A stretch of DNA of 64,000 nt, from the NCBI GenBank assembly GCA_003254925.1, contig QANZ01039782.1:98419-162418 (forward strand). The letters are read 5' to 3'. This stretch comes from Chamaecrista fasciculata. Taxonomy: Eukaryota > Streptophyta > Magnoliopsida > Fabales > Fabaceae. Of the stretch, positions 48,701 through 61,542 are shown in pieces. Both the position numbers and the translations under genes were made by a program. The notes under the pieces are model-generated. The model was not told the DNA's origin, searched no databases, and worked only from the letters and a program-made list of their open reading frames with translations. The number at the start of each line of letters is the position of its first letter. Position 1 is the first letter of the stretch.

Positions 48701-51700
48701 TATATATAGTTATATACCACACTACAAGTATTGTACATATATATTCTCATATATCGCTAGAAGCCTAGAAACTCTGTGTGTAAGATAGGACAAGTTACAA
48801 TAGGTATTTAGGTTTTAGAACAAGACACTAGTTTTTCAGTACAAGGAATTTGGCAGCCAGCTTGTATACATATCTTCTCTTTTTCAAAGGTGAGGCCATC
48901 CGCATAGTTCAGCTTTTAAGAGTCATTTTTTTTTTGTTGGTCCAAAACATGTTTGTTTTTTTCAAGTTTATCCGTTTTAATAATTTAAACTAAAACTAAT
49001 CTTATTTGAATGAGTATAATTACCATAATATATGATTCCCTTATCAAATATTCTATTATACACAAACTATATACAGTTGTCCCTTTTATGTGTCAGAGTC
49101 AGACTTCAAAGTGAATTGTGAAAAAGTTAGTTAAAACTGCTAGTTTTTATTTTGTGTCAGAGTGAAAACTTAAAAGTTATTTCTCTCATTTCTTCAAAAA
49201 GTTTAACTTTGTTATGTATGCGCTCTGTTCATTCTCCCTTTCTTGTTTCTACATTTTGGGCCATAGTTGAATGAGACAAGGCATAGTCTTCCCCTAGCGT
49301 CAGATGGATGTGATACCCAGCAAGCACTTTTGGGCCTAGACATCTGCCAACGAGAAAAAGCTTTAAAAAGATTTTCAGAAAATAATTAGAATCTTGAAGA
49401 GACAGGCAATAGCGTAGTGTCAAAATTAAATGATACTGCACTTAGCCGGAAATTACGAAATTAGTGGGAGTTGCTTTGACCCACTTGAACGAGTTATGAT
49501 TTATGAAGCCTTCATTCCACTTAATATACAATTCCCGTGATCAAAGTCAAATGCTCCTCAAACTTAAGATGATCTCGTGGTCCACTTTATAAAAAACTTC
49601 CGTCAAATTTGGTATTATCTGGCCAACCATTATTTGAGATGTATTATCCATTTTTAGTTTGTTTACTAGTCCTCGTATTTAATAGCTAAGAAAAAAAGTG
49701 CACGCAACTTTTTATAATTTTTTTGTCTTGGTTCCAAAACTTGTCGTTACGTTTGTAAATGTAATAGTTATTATTAATTGAAGATAAGAAAATAGAAAAG
49801 AGTGTTCGAGTGTAGAACAGTATAAACGATCAGCAGCTCCTAATGCTAATGAGAGTGAAGCTCCAAGTTGTGTTCCAAATAATCAAGTTAAAAAGAATTT
49901 CAAGAGATATGATAATAATTAATGTAAAAAATTTAGCTTACTTAAAATAGTTGATGGGGGGATTATGGATGCTATAGGGAAATTGCGTCATGGTTGTGTA
50001 GCCGTTCCATTAAGTAGTTACATGCTTGTGTCAGTGTGTGGTTAAAAATCTCAACGTGATATTCGGGCCAATAAAAGATTATAGCCTATGTATAGTCTTA
50101 GCCTTTAGGCAAATTAATGATAATTTAAAGAGATTTTTGAGAGTGAACGGCATATCAATCCTTAATGTTGTAGGTTTTAAAACTTGGTATACATGTTTTA
50201 TTTTTAAAATAATTTAATTAACCCAGATATATTTTTTGCCATCATTCTTGGTTGATCAGTTCACTGTATTTTTTTTCAATTTATCCAAGTGATATCTTTG
50301 CCCTCATTTTCGGTTGAAATTATCAAATGGTGTTAAAATATAGTTTCTAAGAGGTGACAGAATAAAATTAAGAGACATGAGTACGTGGTAGAGTTAAAGG
50401 CTATAAAAGTGTACTTTTCTACTTTTCTTTTATTCCAAAATCATGACTTGCATGAGTTTTTGAAAATTAAAAGCAGCCATCAGCAAAAGTAACGGAGTTT
50501 AATTAATTGATGGGTTCTATTTCATGACTAGTCATGCGAGTTGGGCTCCTTGAAATGAAAACACATTATCATGGTCTACTCTTGTAGCACCACATGCGCA
50601 GTTCTAGATATTGAAACCTTTGAGTTCATATTCTAGAAATATTTTAAATTCGGAAAAAAAAAATTCCGATTCATGAAGATTTCAACTTAAGATCGATCCT
50701 CAAAACCAACCGAAACCTTACGTTATATTGCAATTTGCAAATAACAAATTTTCTGCTTAAAATCAAAGTCCAAATGAGCACAAATGCAAAATAAGCCGCA
50801 ATATTATTCTTGTACTATTTGTATAACCTTTAGCAGCATCCCAATAGGCTGATTGTGATTACCGTAGAAGGCTTAAAAGTTAAAAGGCCATATTATTAGT
50901 TTTTTTGTTATCTATTCATTTATTATTGTATATGGTGACAAGAAAAGTTGGAGACGTACGTTTGGCAATCGCTGGCACCAATCCAATAATGAATATAGAA
51001 GAATTCCGAAATTGGGTAAATCTAACTTTACAAAGCAATCCAGAAATTGAAGAGTAGTATGTATGCAACATACATCAATGTCTGGGAATGACCCACCGAC
51101 GTAGTTAGTGAGACAAATGAAGGGGCAATACATGAGGATAAAATGAAGACAACTATGTATTGTTATGCTTGCTTGTCATCTCCCTTTCATGAAATTGGTC
51201 ATTTGTGTTATTGTGAGTAGTCTGGCTATGAAGCTGGAAATGGGGTAAAAATAAATAAAAATAAAATTAAAGCATAAGCATATATATATATATAAGGAGG
51301 AAGCAAAGTGAGGTGATGGTTGAGAGTGAGAGTGAGAGTTTTAGAGAGAGAGAGGAGTGGGCAGAAGGTCATAGAATGAAATTTCAGGAGACAAGCGCAA
51401 CAACAGCGAGACCTTATTGAACTGTAGGCCATTCTATAATATTGACTTGTGTCTCTCATTTTTGGTCCATTCCACCCAATTGTGGTCCCTTTCCCCTTTA
51501 TCCACTCTAATACCTCATGCCTCCCTCTATATGCTTATGTTTTTTTTATTACTCTTGTTTAATGAAAAATTTAAGGTTTAATTAATTTATACTTGTCCCA
51601 TATATTTGGAGTGAATTTCAATCCAATCATTTATTTATTTATTTATTTAACTTTACAAATTTTGACCTATGTATTTCAATATTTCTTTTTCTGTTTGGTC

Positions 51701-51801
51701 CAAATTCCACTTCTAAAATTTGGTTTCACCTTATTCATTGATAATATTCTAACTTGAAAAAAAAAAATAGATTCTTTTAGAGTTTTAAAACAAAATAAAC
51801 A
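48701..51801. other. Intergenic spacer
   Basis: 3' flank of the transporter gene, then AT-rich DNA. No gene is supported. A short open stretch near 49800-49920 has no recognisable domain. A GA-rich patch lies near 51320-51360. Confidence 0.45.
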
Positions 51802-52226
51802 GGGTAAATTACACTTTGGTACCCTGTGGTTTGGTCATATTTCACTTTGGTACCCTCTGGTTTAAAAAATAACACTTTGGTACCATATGGTATTCTCTAT
51901 TAACACTTTGGTACCTTTTGAAGCTATTTTGTAATTTTAATCATAGTAAATTTTGCGAAAATTACATATTAACCCCTAATATTTTTAGTAAATTACAAAT
52001 AGGTCCCTGAATATATATTATCTAAGGACTAAAATGAAAATTTTAAAAAAAATTGGGGTCAATATGTAATTTTTGTAAATTTTGTTATGATTAAAATTAT
52101 AAAATAGCTCCAAAGGGTACCAAAGTATTAATAAAGAATACCACATGGCACCAAAGTGTCATTTTTTAAACCACAGGATATAAAAGTAAAATATGACCAA
52201 ACATAAGATATCAAAGTGTAATGACC
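51802..52226. mobile_element. Foldback element with ACTTTGGTACCCTG words
   Basis: Left-arm words GGTAC begin at 51818, 51849, 51879 and 51910, each within ACTTTGGTACC. The inverted arm runs from about 52118 to 52226 and includes GGCACCAAAGTGTCATT and GTGTAATGACC. No clear target duplication is seen. It shares its words with the element at 38765. Confidence 0.65.
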
Positions 52227-54035
52227 ACATCTATTTGATGAGATTTAAAAAATAGAAAAATCATATGTCTAAGACTAATTTTTCAAAATAGGAAGATAAA
52301 TGGTTGTATTGTCATTCACCATAAATATATGAAACCAAAAATTAAGCTAAAAATTAATTATATAATCTTGAATTGTAGCATATTTAACATTTATTGTAAC
52401 TATAGAACGTGACGATACTATCACTTAGCAAGAGGACTATGGCGATCTCTTCTTAGAGGATTTAGAGACATAGGACGGTGGGGGTTGAGTCCCCATCGAG
52501 AGGGAAATTTGGGTATTTTATAAACTAAAATTAACATAGAAGGAAGAGGATGTGGCAATTAAATCAGTTAAAGTGATTATAACATATCAAACTGTTAGAA
52601 GACGCCTTACCACAACAATCAACATAGTAACATACTACTATCAATATGAAAATTAACATATTTTTTTATATATGTACTTGAACATAGACAAGCTCTAATT
52701 TAGATTTTCGAAATTTTGCTGGATTCGGAAGCATCCACGTATTTTGTTGACCCGACCCGGCACCACCAAATACCAACCACTTTGGCCCATCTTTTTTCTT
52801 CTGTCTCTCTCTACTTAGCTCCACTCGTCAGCACTCTGCTTGCAACAAGAAAGATCAAACCAACAAACAAAGCATTTATTACTATTTTCTCTTTAATTGG
52901 TCGTTCTACCAACATTTACCCCTTGTTTCATTTACTTATTTTATTCTATTTGATGTCCGATATCATTCAGTTTCTTACTATTTTTTAAAATAATTAATTC
53001 ATTAATTAAACCATGCTTTGGAGATTAAGTGGGTTTCAATGTCTGCGGATGAAATTGGGAATTAGAGGTCGTCCATTTGAATCTTTCTTCCACGGTCAAC
53101 TAAGACATATGTCACTTTTATGACAAAATTATTATATGACATTTTCTCGGTTACTATTATTCATTGTTATAGTTATAATATGAGACTACAATCATGTGAA
53201 CCATCAAGAGTCGTGGACTGGAGATTTCAAAATTTATATATATAACACCAAAACTTACACATGATTCAAGCATGGAAATAGAATATACTCAAGTTGGAAA
53301 CGAAACGGTACCGTTTGTTTTAATTCAATGAAGCAAATATTGGGCCTTAGCATAGTGCAGACTACAACAACACAATATGTATACCTCGCCTCACCTGGTT
53401 AAACCCTTTTAGGTAACAGCATGAGAATGAATATCCCTTTTTAATTTCCCAGATCTCTCTTCTTTTGTTATTTATTTTTATGATTTTGACTTTCGAATTT
53501 CTTTTATTTCTAAACACTGTCCCTACTCCCTAGTCATTACATTGACGTTTTTTTTTTACCCTACCAGCCTAACTTTTAATATATTGACAAATTCAGAACT
53601 TCTTATGGCATAGTCAAGTCAAGTAATCACCTGCTGATAATATAATTAAGTGCAATTATATATACTTCCACGAAACATCATCTTTAACAATTTTTTTTAT
53701 TGTAATGTTTAAGTGTCTCGTTATTTACTAAACCAACCTACAGATAAACATTTCAGTAGATAAGTCTTCTCATCACCCAAAAAAAAAAGTTCTGAGTCGT
53801 GACTGGTGAGTGGCAAAATATTTGCTGTTTTTTTTCCCAATAATACAGTTATTTATAAGAGACTTCAAAAAAAAAATTAAAAAATAAAGGATAAAACGGC
53901 AATAGTGACTACAAGGTCTGAACTGAACAATACAAGTGAATATTTAATTGATCTGGGTTGACTTTGATTTTGATGATCCGTGATTGGAACTGACATAATA
54001 TTAGTGATTAAGAGATAGGTTTGTAATGGATTTTG
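52227..54035. other. Intergenic spacer
   Basis: AT-rich DNA without coding signal or clear repeat structure. Confidence 0.4.
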
Positions 54036-54137
54036 TTTTGTTTTTTTTTTTTTTCTGTAAGATGTATTCATCATGAAATTTATAANTTTTGTTTTTTTTT
54101 TTTTTTCTGTAAGATGTATTCATCATGAAATTTATAA
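54036..54137. repeat. 50-bp direct duplication across a single N
   Basis: The stretch TTTTG-T(n)-CTGTAAGATG...TTTATAA occurs at 54036-54085 and again at 54087-54137, with one N between. The copies are identical apart from poly-T length. This is best read as an unmerged contig overlap, not a real duplication. Confidence 0.85.
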
Positions 54138-54756
54138 TATTTTCATCATTCCGTAGTGAAGTATTAATCTATCAAAACAAAGTAAGCATAAACCATATGT
54201 ATTAATGTTAATATGTTTAAATTGTTTTCGAAATATATAGATTTAAGTTGTGCTGACACAATTTTAAGATTAAAATCAATGAAATGAATCGGTGAACTAT
54301 GCAATAGTAACCCAATGATCAGATCCCCCCACCAGCTTGTGGGGTCCGATTATTCTAAAGAATATGGATAACCTAATTATTTTGAGTGTAGTGGCAATGG
54401 CATATATATTAATATGTATATAGAAGAAAAGAATGAAGAACAGTGCCACAGTGGTGACTGGTGAGAGCTTAGTGATCACTGATCACGTTGCACTGACACG
54501 ACGACAGTTGACAGATTGTGATTTGTGAAGCAGCATGCTAGATTTGCTAAACATACATTTTTTAATCAGTCCTCAATAGTTAAGGTGTATGTGAAAAAAA
54601 AAAAATTTAATGATAATTACTAAAACGATAAAAAAAATAATGAAAAATTTTTAATAGTTTCAACTTTCAAATATATAAGTATACCCTTTAATTAATACGT
54701 CAGAAACATTGAATAGAAGGACACATTAAAAACAGAGATGAATTGCAATTGAACCC
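54138..54756. other. Intergenic spacer
   Basis: AT-rich DNA with no coding signal between the contig join at 54086 and the next foldback element. Confidence 0.4.
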
Positions 54757-55625
54757 TGTTTCTGTTAAATGGTCAAAATCTCAAAATTAGTCCAAAATGT
54801 AAGGGATAGATTTAGAATTAGTCTTAAATGTTTTATTTATTTCAGATTGATCCCACCTATTTCTATTCTTTCTCAAATTGGCCACAAGTTATTTTATGTG
54901 TGGTCATATATTTCTCTATTTAAGTTCAAATATGACAAATCTAGAAGTAAGAGTTGCTTTTAACGAGTATTTTCTCTAAATAATTGATACCCTCGCCAAA
55001 TGAGGTGCAATTGAGTCCCGAAAGTGAATCACTAATTCCACAAGTCAAATAAGCGAAGTTTCTCATATTTCTCTCATGTCAAATAATCTAAATGCGACAA
55101 ATTCAAAACTGTGTTAATACACTTGAAAAAAAAATCTCCTGCTAATTGAGACTATTAACAAATGAGGTCAAATTGCGTCCCAAAAATAGGTTTAGGAAAA
55201 TACTTCCAAGTTTTTTTACTTCTAGTACTCCCAAACCTACTTTGGGAGCGATTTGAACTCAATTGTAGACCGTCTCAATTGAACAAGAAAATAACTTTTT
55301 GAGAGTTAACACAGTTTTAAAATTATTACATTCGGACTTGAAACGAGAGAGATATAACCAACTTCGTTTGTTCGATCGTGAAATGAGCGACCCACTTGCA
55401 AGAACGAAATTGATCTCGTTTGTTGACAATCACAAATGAATAAAAAAAGTACTCATAAAAAAAATAATTTGAAACTTTACATTCAATAGTTTGGGACCAA
55501 TTTAATAAATTATGAAAATATATAAAATCAATTTAAATAAATAAAATATGTATGACCAATTTAAAATTTACTTCATACATTTAGGACCAATTTAAAATTT
55601 TGACTTTGTTAAAATATAAGGAGCA
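54757..55625. mobile_element. Foldback element with long unique centre
   Basis: The left arm GTCAAAATCTCAAAATTAGTCC returns inverted as GGACCAATTTAAAATTTTGAC near 55584-55604. Words AGTCC, AGTCT, GATCC, GGCCA sit at 54789, 54820, 54849 and 54880. The middle contains related phrases in both orientations. Borders are approximate. Confidence 0.55.
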
Positions 55626-56751
55626 AAGGACAACCACTGCTAGCTAGTTCCTCTCTCATTAATTTGGGACGCGCCCTTAAACTTTTGATAATAATACCAA
55701 ATCCAATATTAATTAATGATCATAACAACTAATACATAGTCTGATCGATGATCTGTGATTTTCCTATATATTTCCGACATTTTGGTTGAAGCCATAGGCG
55801 AAGGACATGGCAATCTGATTTTCCCAACACAAGACATAATTAGTGTCGCCTAATTTTATAATTAGAGAGCCTCAAATAAAATTAGCCATCAGCATGTTAA
55901 TATAAACGCAAAAAGACCACCGGCCACTTGAATATCATGGCTAACAAAATTACGCGTGACATGATTTTTTAAGCGCAGATTCTCATATTCTCTTTTATTA
56001 AATAGCTAGGTTATAGAATATAGATAGTTAGCGATACACTCGTTAAAAGTCATGAAGCAAAGTGTAGTTTATATATATATAAGGTGACAATTGCTAGCTT
56101 ACCTGATTTTCTCTTTTGAGTCGTCCATTTTTTCTAAATTTAAGATTCTTCTGTCATAATTTGAGCTATGTTCTATTTTAAGAGGCTAAAGTTTTAGAGT
56201 GCCTGGAAGTTTAAACAGGAAAGTTTTATTTTGAAATAATGTAAACTTGCTATATCCCCACGGGCCACGGTGAGCGAGCACTTTAAATCGATTATGTATT
56301 TTGAGATTTTTTTTCCATACTAAAATTGTAAAGAAATTAATGTTACGTTTATTTGAAAAATTGTCATGAGAGACCATAAAATAAGGAAATTCATAAATGT
56401 CAGCCACTTTCCTCTATAGCGTAAGATTGTTTCCAATCTCTAAATATAGCCATCTTCGTTATATCGTGCAATCAGAATTTAATGGAGTTATTAATGATTA
56501 CGATTATTGAGTTAAATATCAGAACAAAATATTTTTATACTTGAATACCAAAAATTCTTCAGCATTTATGGTGGAACTGTAATGCTGTAATGTGTAATCT
56601 TTAATATATATATATATATATTTTAAAATCACAGATACAAAATTTGTTAAACCACAGATCAAGGCAAATTACTCGCAAGCGGAAAAATCATGTAATCATT
56701 TTTTTTAAAATTTATTTTATGCTGTAACTGAGGCAGCACCGCATCAGTACA
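55626..56751. other. Intergenic spacer
   Basis: AT-rich DNA, including a (TA)n run near 56604-56622. No coding signal. Confidence 0.4.
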
Positions 56752-57209
56752 TAATAACATGGTCAGTGTACTTTTGGTTTTATAAGTTTTGCTCATGTCT
56801 CAATTTGGTTCCATAACTTTTTTTGTTGTACTTTTGGTCCTATTTCTTTGTAAAAAGTTGCAGATTTGGTCTCGTATCACTTTTGGTCCCATATTTGTTG
56901 GTTAGGTTGCAGAATTGGTCTCATATCTTTGCAAAAAGTTTCACCGCCAATCCCACTTGATCAAAATATATGAGACCAATTCTGCACTTGACCAAAAGAT
57001 ATGAGATCGATTCTGCAACTTACCTAAACGATATAGGACCAATTCAGTAACATGAACCAAAGATATGGGACCAAAAGTGTAACATAGGACAAAATCTGCA
57101 ACTTGAGCAAAAGATACGGGACCAAAAGTGCAACAAAAAATGTTATGGGACCAAATTGAGACCTTAGTAAAAGTTAAGGGACCAAAAGTACACTTTAACC
57201 TAACAACAT
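56752..57209. mobile_element. Mutator-like foldback element with 9-bp target duplication
   Basis: The element itself is 56761-57200. The left arm begins GGTCAGTGTACTTTTGG and the right arm ends CCAAAAGTACACTTTAACC. Flanks TAATAACAT (56752-56760) and TAACAACAT (57201-57209) match at 8 of 9 positions. It ends about 320 bases before the zinc-finger start codon. Confidence 0.75.
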
Positions 57210-57520
57210 TATGCGATTATAATGTGTATTTCAGTAGCGGCAGAAACAGACTTCACAAAAAAAAAAAGTGATTCCATTTGGGTTTGGGGCAAGGTTTGCA
57301 TGTGGCTGAACAGGGTCACACTTTCTCAATTTTTGGCGCTGAATAGTTAATTGACGTTGTTATAATCTGTTTTGACATTTTTACAACTGTCAAAATGATA
57401 ATATATTTTTGGGTTATGGTGTCTTTTGGTGGAGGAATGCTTGTCACCTACTCCTTTTAAGTTCCCCATTCCCCTAAACTTGCGAGTAAAAGAAAAGAAA
57501 AGCTTGTTCTTCCAATTCCA

Positions 57521-58351
57521 ATGGAGAGGCACAAATGCAAGCTCTGCTCGAGAAGCTTCTCCAATGGCAGAGCCTTGGGTGGTCACATGAAGGCTCATTT
57601 GGCTACTCTTCCTCTTCCTCCTAAGCCTCGTCCTAGTCCTAGTCCTTCTCACTCATCCTCCTTCTCTTTTTCCTCTTCCGACCAAGACGAGCCTGACGAC
57701 AAGCCTTTGAGTCTGAGCTATGGCTTGAGAGAAAATCCCAAAAAGAGCTTTCGCCTTGCAGATCCTGAGTTTTCTTTTGCGGTTCATGCTGCCTCTGTTG
57801 TTCAAGATAGAGAGAGCGAGACCGAGTCCAAGAATCCAACTCGCCGGCGATCCAACCGAACCCGGAAATCCACTATCACGGAGTCGCCGACGACCGAGCC
57901 TGAACCCCTCAGCTCCGTTTCTGATACTTGCTCCGATGAGGATGTTGCTATGTGCCTCATGATGCTTTCCAGAGATAAATGGATGACGAATGTTGAGGAG
58001 ATCAAGTTGAAGAGGAAGCAAAAGAATCATCACTCTCACAATAACCTTAAGAAAACGTCTCGATCTTCTCGACCATTGCCCACTCATACTACTACTACTA
58101 CTACTACTACAATCTGTTTTCCGGATGAAGCAGTTGCTAAAATCTCAGGTACTAATAATGATAGGATTTTCGAATGTCCGTTTTGTTATAAGGTGTTTGG
58201 GTCAGGACAAGCACTTGGTGGACACAAGAGATCCCATCTCCTACCATCTTCCTCCTCCAGTACTGCAATCCATCCCGTGAAAAGTTTTATAGATCTCAAC
58301 TTGCCGGCTCCCGCAGAAGAAGATGAAATTAGTGTGGTTTCTGATGCGTAA
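57521..58351 (+). CDS. ZAT-type C2H2 zinc-finger repressor, intronless
   Basis: A single frame of 276 residues. Finger 1 is at the very N-terminus (Cys6, Cys9, His22, His26) with GRALGGH in place of the common QALGGH. Finger 2 (Cys219, Cys222, His235, His239) has the plant QALGGH helix. An acidic conserved box DVAMCLMMLSRDKW lies at about 141-154, and an EAR-type DLNLPA at 258-263 recruits co-repressors in related proteins. A basic patch (KLKRKQK) follows the box and may be a nuclear signal. The layout is that of the ZAT1/ZAT4/ZAT9 group, which often has a third finger in the middle; none is visible here. It probably represses transcription in stress or development; targets are unknown. Confidence 0.92.
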   Translation: MERHKCKLCSRSFSNGRALGGHMKAHLATLPLPPKPRPSPSPSHSSSFSFSSSDQDEPDDKPLSLSYGLRENPKKSFRLADPEFSFAVHAASVVQDRESETESKNPTRRRSNRTRKSTITESPTTEPEPLSSVSDTCSDEDVAMCLMMLSRDKWMTNVEEIKLKRKQKNHHSHNNLKKTSRSSRPLPTHTTTTTTTTICFPDEAVAKISGTNNDRIFECPFCYKVFGSGQALGGHKRSHLLPSSSSSTAIHPVKSFIDLNLPAPAEEDEISVVSDA

Positions 58352-61339
58352 TTTTAGGCCATTGATCTCTCTAGCTATGCTTAGTTGTATTATGCAATTG
58401 GGTAAAGTAATTTCTTTTTAATTTTTCTAGGTAACGTGAACATTTCATTGTCTTTATTGTTATACATCAATGCTTTAGATGGTACAATCATGGCTGACTA
58501 TAATTTATGTTCTCACCAACTGTCTGGCTATGTCTAGTCTTAGACGTCGGTGAAATTAGTCGCTAACCATTCACTTTTTCTTTCTCTTTTTCTTCTTTGT
58601 ACTCATCTTGGATCATCATTGTAGCCGCAGACTACAAGTTTTGATACTTGCACTGCAAACTCAGTTATGTATTCTTTTGGGATTTGGTTGTGGACCAACA
58701 ATTCTCCGCCTTTAAAAGTACTAAAGTCCTCCAATTCTGTTTTTATCCTCTGCTTCTGTTTCCAGCCTCTCTCAAACTTTTCTTTTCTTTATTTTTTTTT
58801 ACCACTTTTAATAGTAATTTTAAAACCATCTCCTTTAATTTCTTCTGTTTTACAATCTCTGTTGTTTTCTAGCACAGTTCCTGTTGTTTTCAGAGAGAAA
58901 CATAAAATCAGTGGTTCCGCAGACAGGGTCAGAAACCATATTATAAAGATGCGTAATTCATTTCATTTCATTGGATATCCAAAAATGTTAATGAAATTTC
59001 TGAAGGGGGATATGATATTTTGTTTTATCGTGGACGAATTTTATTTGCCTCGAAAAGAACAAAGTATCCGGGTAGAGAGGAGAAGAGAAGAGGGTGGAGG
59101 TCCCCCCATACTATTCTTATCGAAGAATCAGTCAGATTTATGCAATCGTCGGTTGTAAGATAAAGTATATGCCAATCAGAGACTTGTATATAAAATCATT
59201 AATAAAGCATGTGTCTTACAACGCGGACTTTTGTTTTCTTAAATAGTAATTATTCTGCGTTCTGAAACGGGGTTAAAAAAAAAACAAAAGAGGGAATATT
59301 TAAGTCATAACGTGATATTTTGTGGGTGCCTTTGTTTGGTGCATATCACGTCTTGGCTCACAAGATTCTATCTAGTTGAAATTATGGTAGTGATCACTGA
59401 TCAGTCATTATTGCAATTTGTTTAGCCGGTGAAGCTATGGAAGTAACAACTTGAACTCCAAAATAAAAAATGAACCGAGATGTTTCTCATTGTTTGACCC
59501 TTCGAAACGGCATTGGAAGTTGGTCCCAGGGCGTGTTAGAGTGGAGACTGGGGGGTGTTATTTGGCCATTACCTAAGATCAAGACGAAACGACAAAAACT
59601 ACGTTAGAAAATTGTCGTCTATGGCTAGGCTTTTTGCTATAAGTATAACGTGTGTATTGTGTAAACTTTACAATGCTTATCCTACTATGCTGCTTTATAC
59701 TTCTCAAAGGCAACATGATTGTTGCTTACTAATCTATACTTTCCACGTCTAGGAGTTCTTTTTACAGTTTGGCACCAACTATTGATCTCACATATTTTTT
59801 TAATTTATTAGTCTAGTCGTCTTGTTGATTTGGCCGGCCGTTTTAGGTGGTTCAGAGTATATGAATTACTATATTTATTGTAGGGATAGGAAAAAAATAA
59901 AATTGTAGGCCTACTTGATTATTAACTATAGTTATCGCAAGAAAAAGAAAAAGCTATAGATTAAGGAAAGAATGGAGATATGGATATATTTATGGAAATT
60001 CAGAAATATCATCTAAATGAGTTACCTTCAACAGTTCAACAAATAGTCGTTAATTTCGGAGTCTAAACCCAATCCACGTGAACTGTTCGGAACTTGCATA
60101 GTTGCATTAACCAGAGTATTTAATAATGATGCAATTTCCATCAAAAGCCAACCGATATCTTAATTCTTATATGGCTAGTTATATATTATAATACTAATAG
60201 AGGTTGGATGGTAAAGAGTTAGTCCCACGATATGGTGAACTCAAGTTCGAATTTCTATTATTTCACATTTAGTAAACGAATATAGAAAAAAAAAACAGTT
60301 ATATATTATAATTATATTCACTAAAATATAAGTAAATATAATAATGAATTTAAGAAAAATCAAGACAGAAGGGTATTCAGCGAAACAATGAGTAGCAGTT
60401 AATTAATATAAAAATAAACTCTACTAAATAAGTCCAAGTGTGATGAAAGAGGCATCACCTTTATTATGTGTGTCTACTCCAGTACCTGAATCTTGATCTC
60501 TCTAGAAATGCTACCTTCCTTTTGAGCTGCAAATCTTGTACAAATGTTAGTTGGACCTTGGCGCATACAAGAAATCAAACGAATAACCCCAAAAAAAAAA
60601 CGTATTGAAAACATATATTATATTGAACATACTGGCTAAATGTTATTGGAGGAACAAATGCATAAGAATTTGTATACGTTTTATATTTTTTTATCGTAAT
60701 TAATTATGCAAGAAAAGATTATTATTTATTCTGTTATTTTTGTTGATGAATCTTGATTTTATATATAAAGTTAGATGTTATGGAAATGATGTGTTTTAAA
60801 ACTTGTATTAACCACTAACTCAATCACCCAAACAACGCACATGGATTGACTTCGAAGGCAAGAGACATGCCATATATGGACCTCGCTTTTGTCTCATGGT
60901 TGATTTTTTCCCCCTACATTTTGCACATCTTTCTTAAACTCATCCTCCACTTAATTTTGGTATGCACATAAAAATAAACTTTTGCAGTATTTCTTTACTC
61001 TAGTTGTGCCCTCCAATTAATATGGATTGTAGATTTTTTGTTCGAAAAGGATAACAAGATATTTTCACCGAAGGGGCTACGCGTAATACTTTTTTAAATG
61101 GGTTGTGGAAAGTGGTCTGTGCCATTCATGATTCATCTCAATTTCAATAAGCCACCTTTTTTAGTTTGTATTCTTTTTAGTTATATTAGCTCCAAAGGCA
61201 ACTCTTTTCTTTTGAGACATAGTTTGATTCCACAATAGTTATTTTGTTTTTGGGTTTGGGATGTTTTGATCAGCTTCTTTGTTTGTTTTTTTTTGGCTTT
61301 TTGGCTTGTTTTATGTTTGGGCCACCACATTGTTAATTG
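58352..61339. other. Intergenic spacer
   Basis: 3' flank of the zinc-finger gene, then AT-rich DNA. I found no gene. A short minus-strand stretch near 60480-60540 has an exon-like look but no recognised partner. Confidence 0.45.
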
Positions 61340-61542
61340 TTAATGTTTTCTTTTTGGTCCATTTATTGATTGTTAATGTCAAGTGGATATTTTTGCATAT
61401 ATGATTTATGTCATGCGAGAACAAGTACCAGAAAAGAAACNTTAATGTTTTCTTTTTGGTCCATTTGTTAATTGTTAATGTCAAGTGGATATTTTTGCAT
61501 ATATGATTTATGTCATGCGAGAACAAGTACCAGAAAAGAAAC
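61340..61542. repeat. 101-bp direct duplication across a single N
   Basis: The stretch starting TTAATGTTTTCTTTTTGGTC and ending AAGTACCAGAAAAGAAAC occurs at 61340-61440 and 61442-61542, separated by one N. The copies are equal in length and differ at two positions (ATTTATTGATTG against ATTTGTTAATTG). An unmerged overlap of two contigs, perhaps two alleles, explains it best. Confidence 0.85.

Noticed and set aside
49800-49925. Short open stretch reading as polar peptide
   Set aside because: No start context, no family resemblance, and surrounded by stops.
60480-60545. Minus-strand exon candidate
   Set aside because: It has a donor-like end and a short open frame, but no recognised domain and no partner exons.
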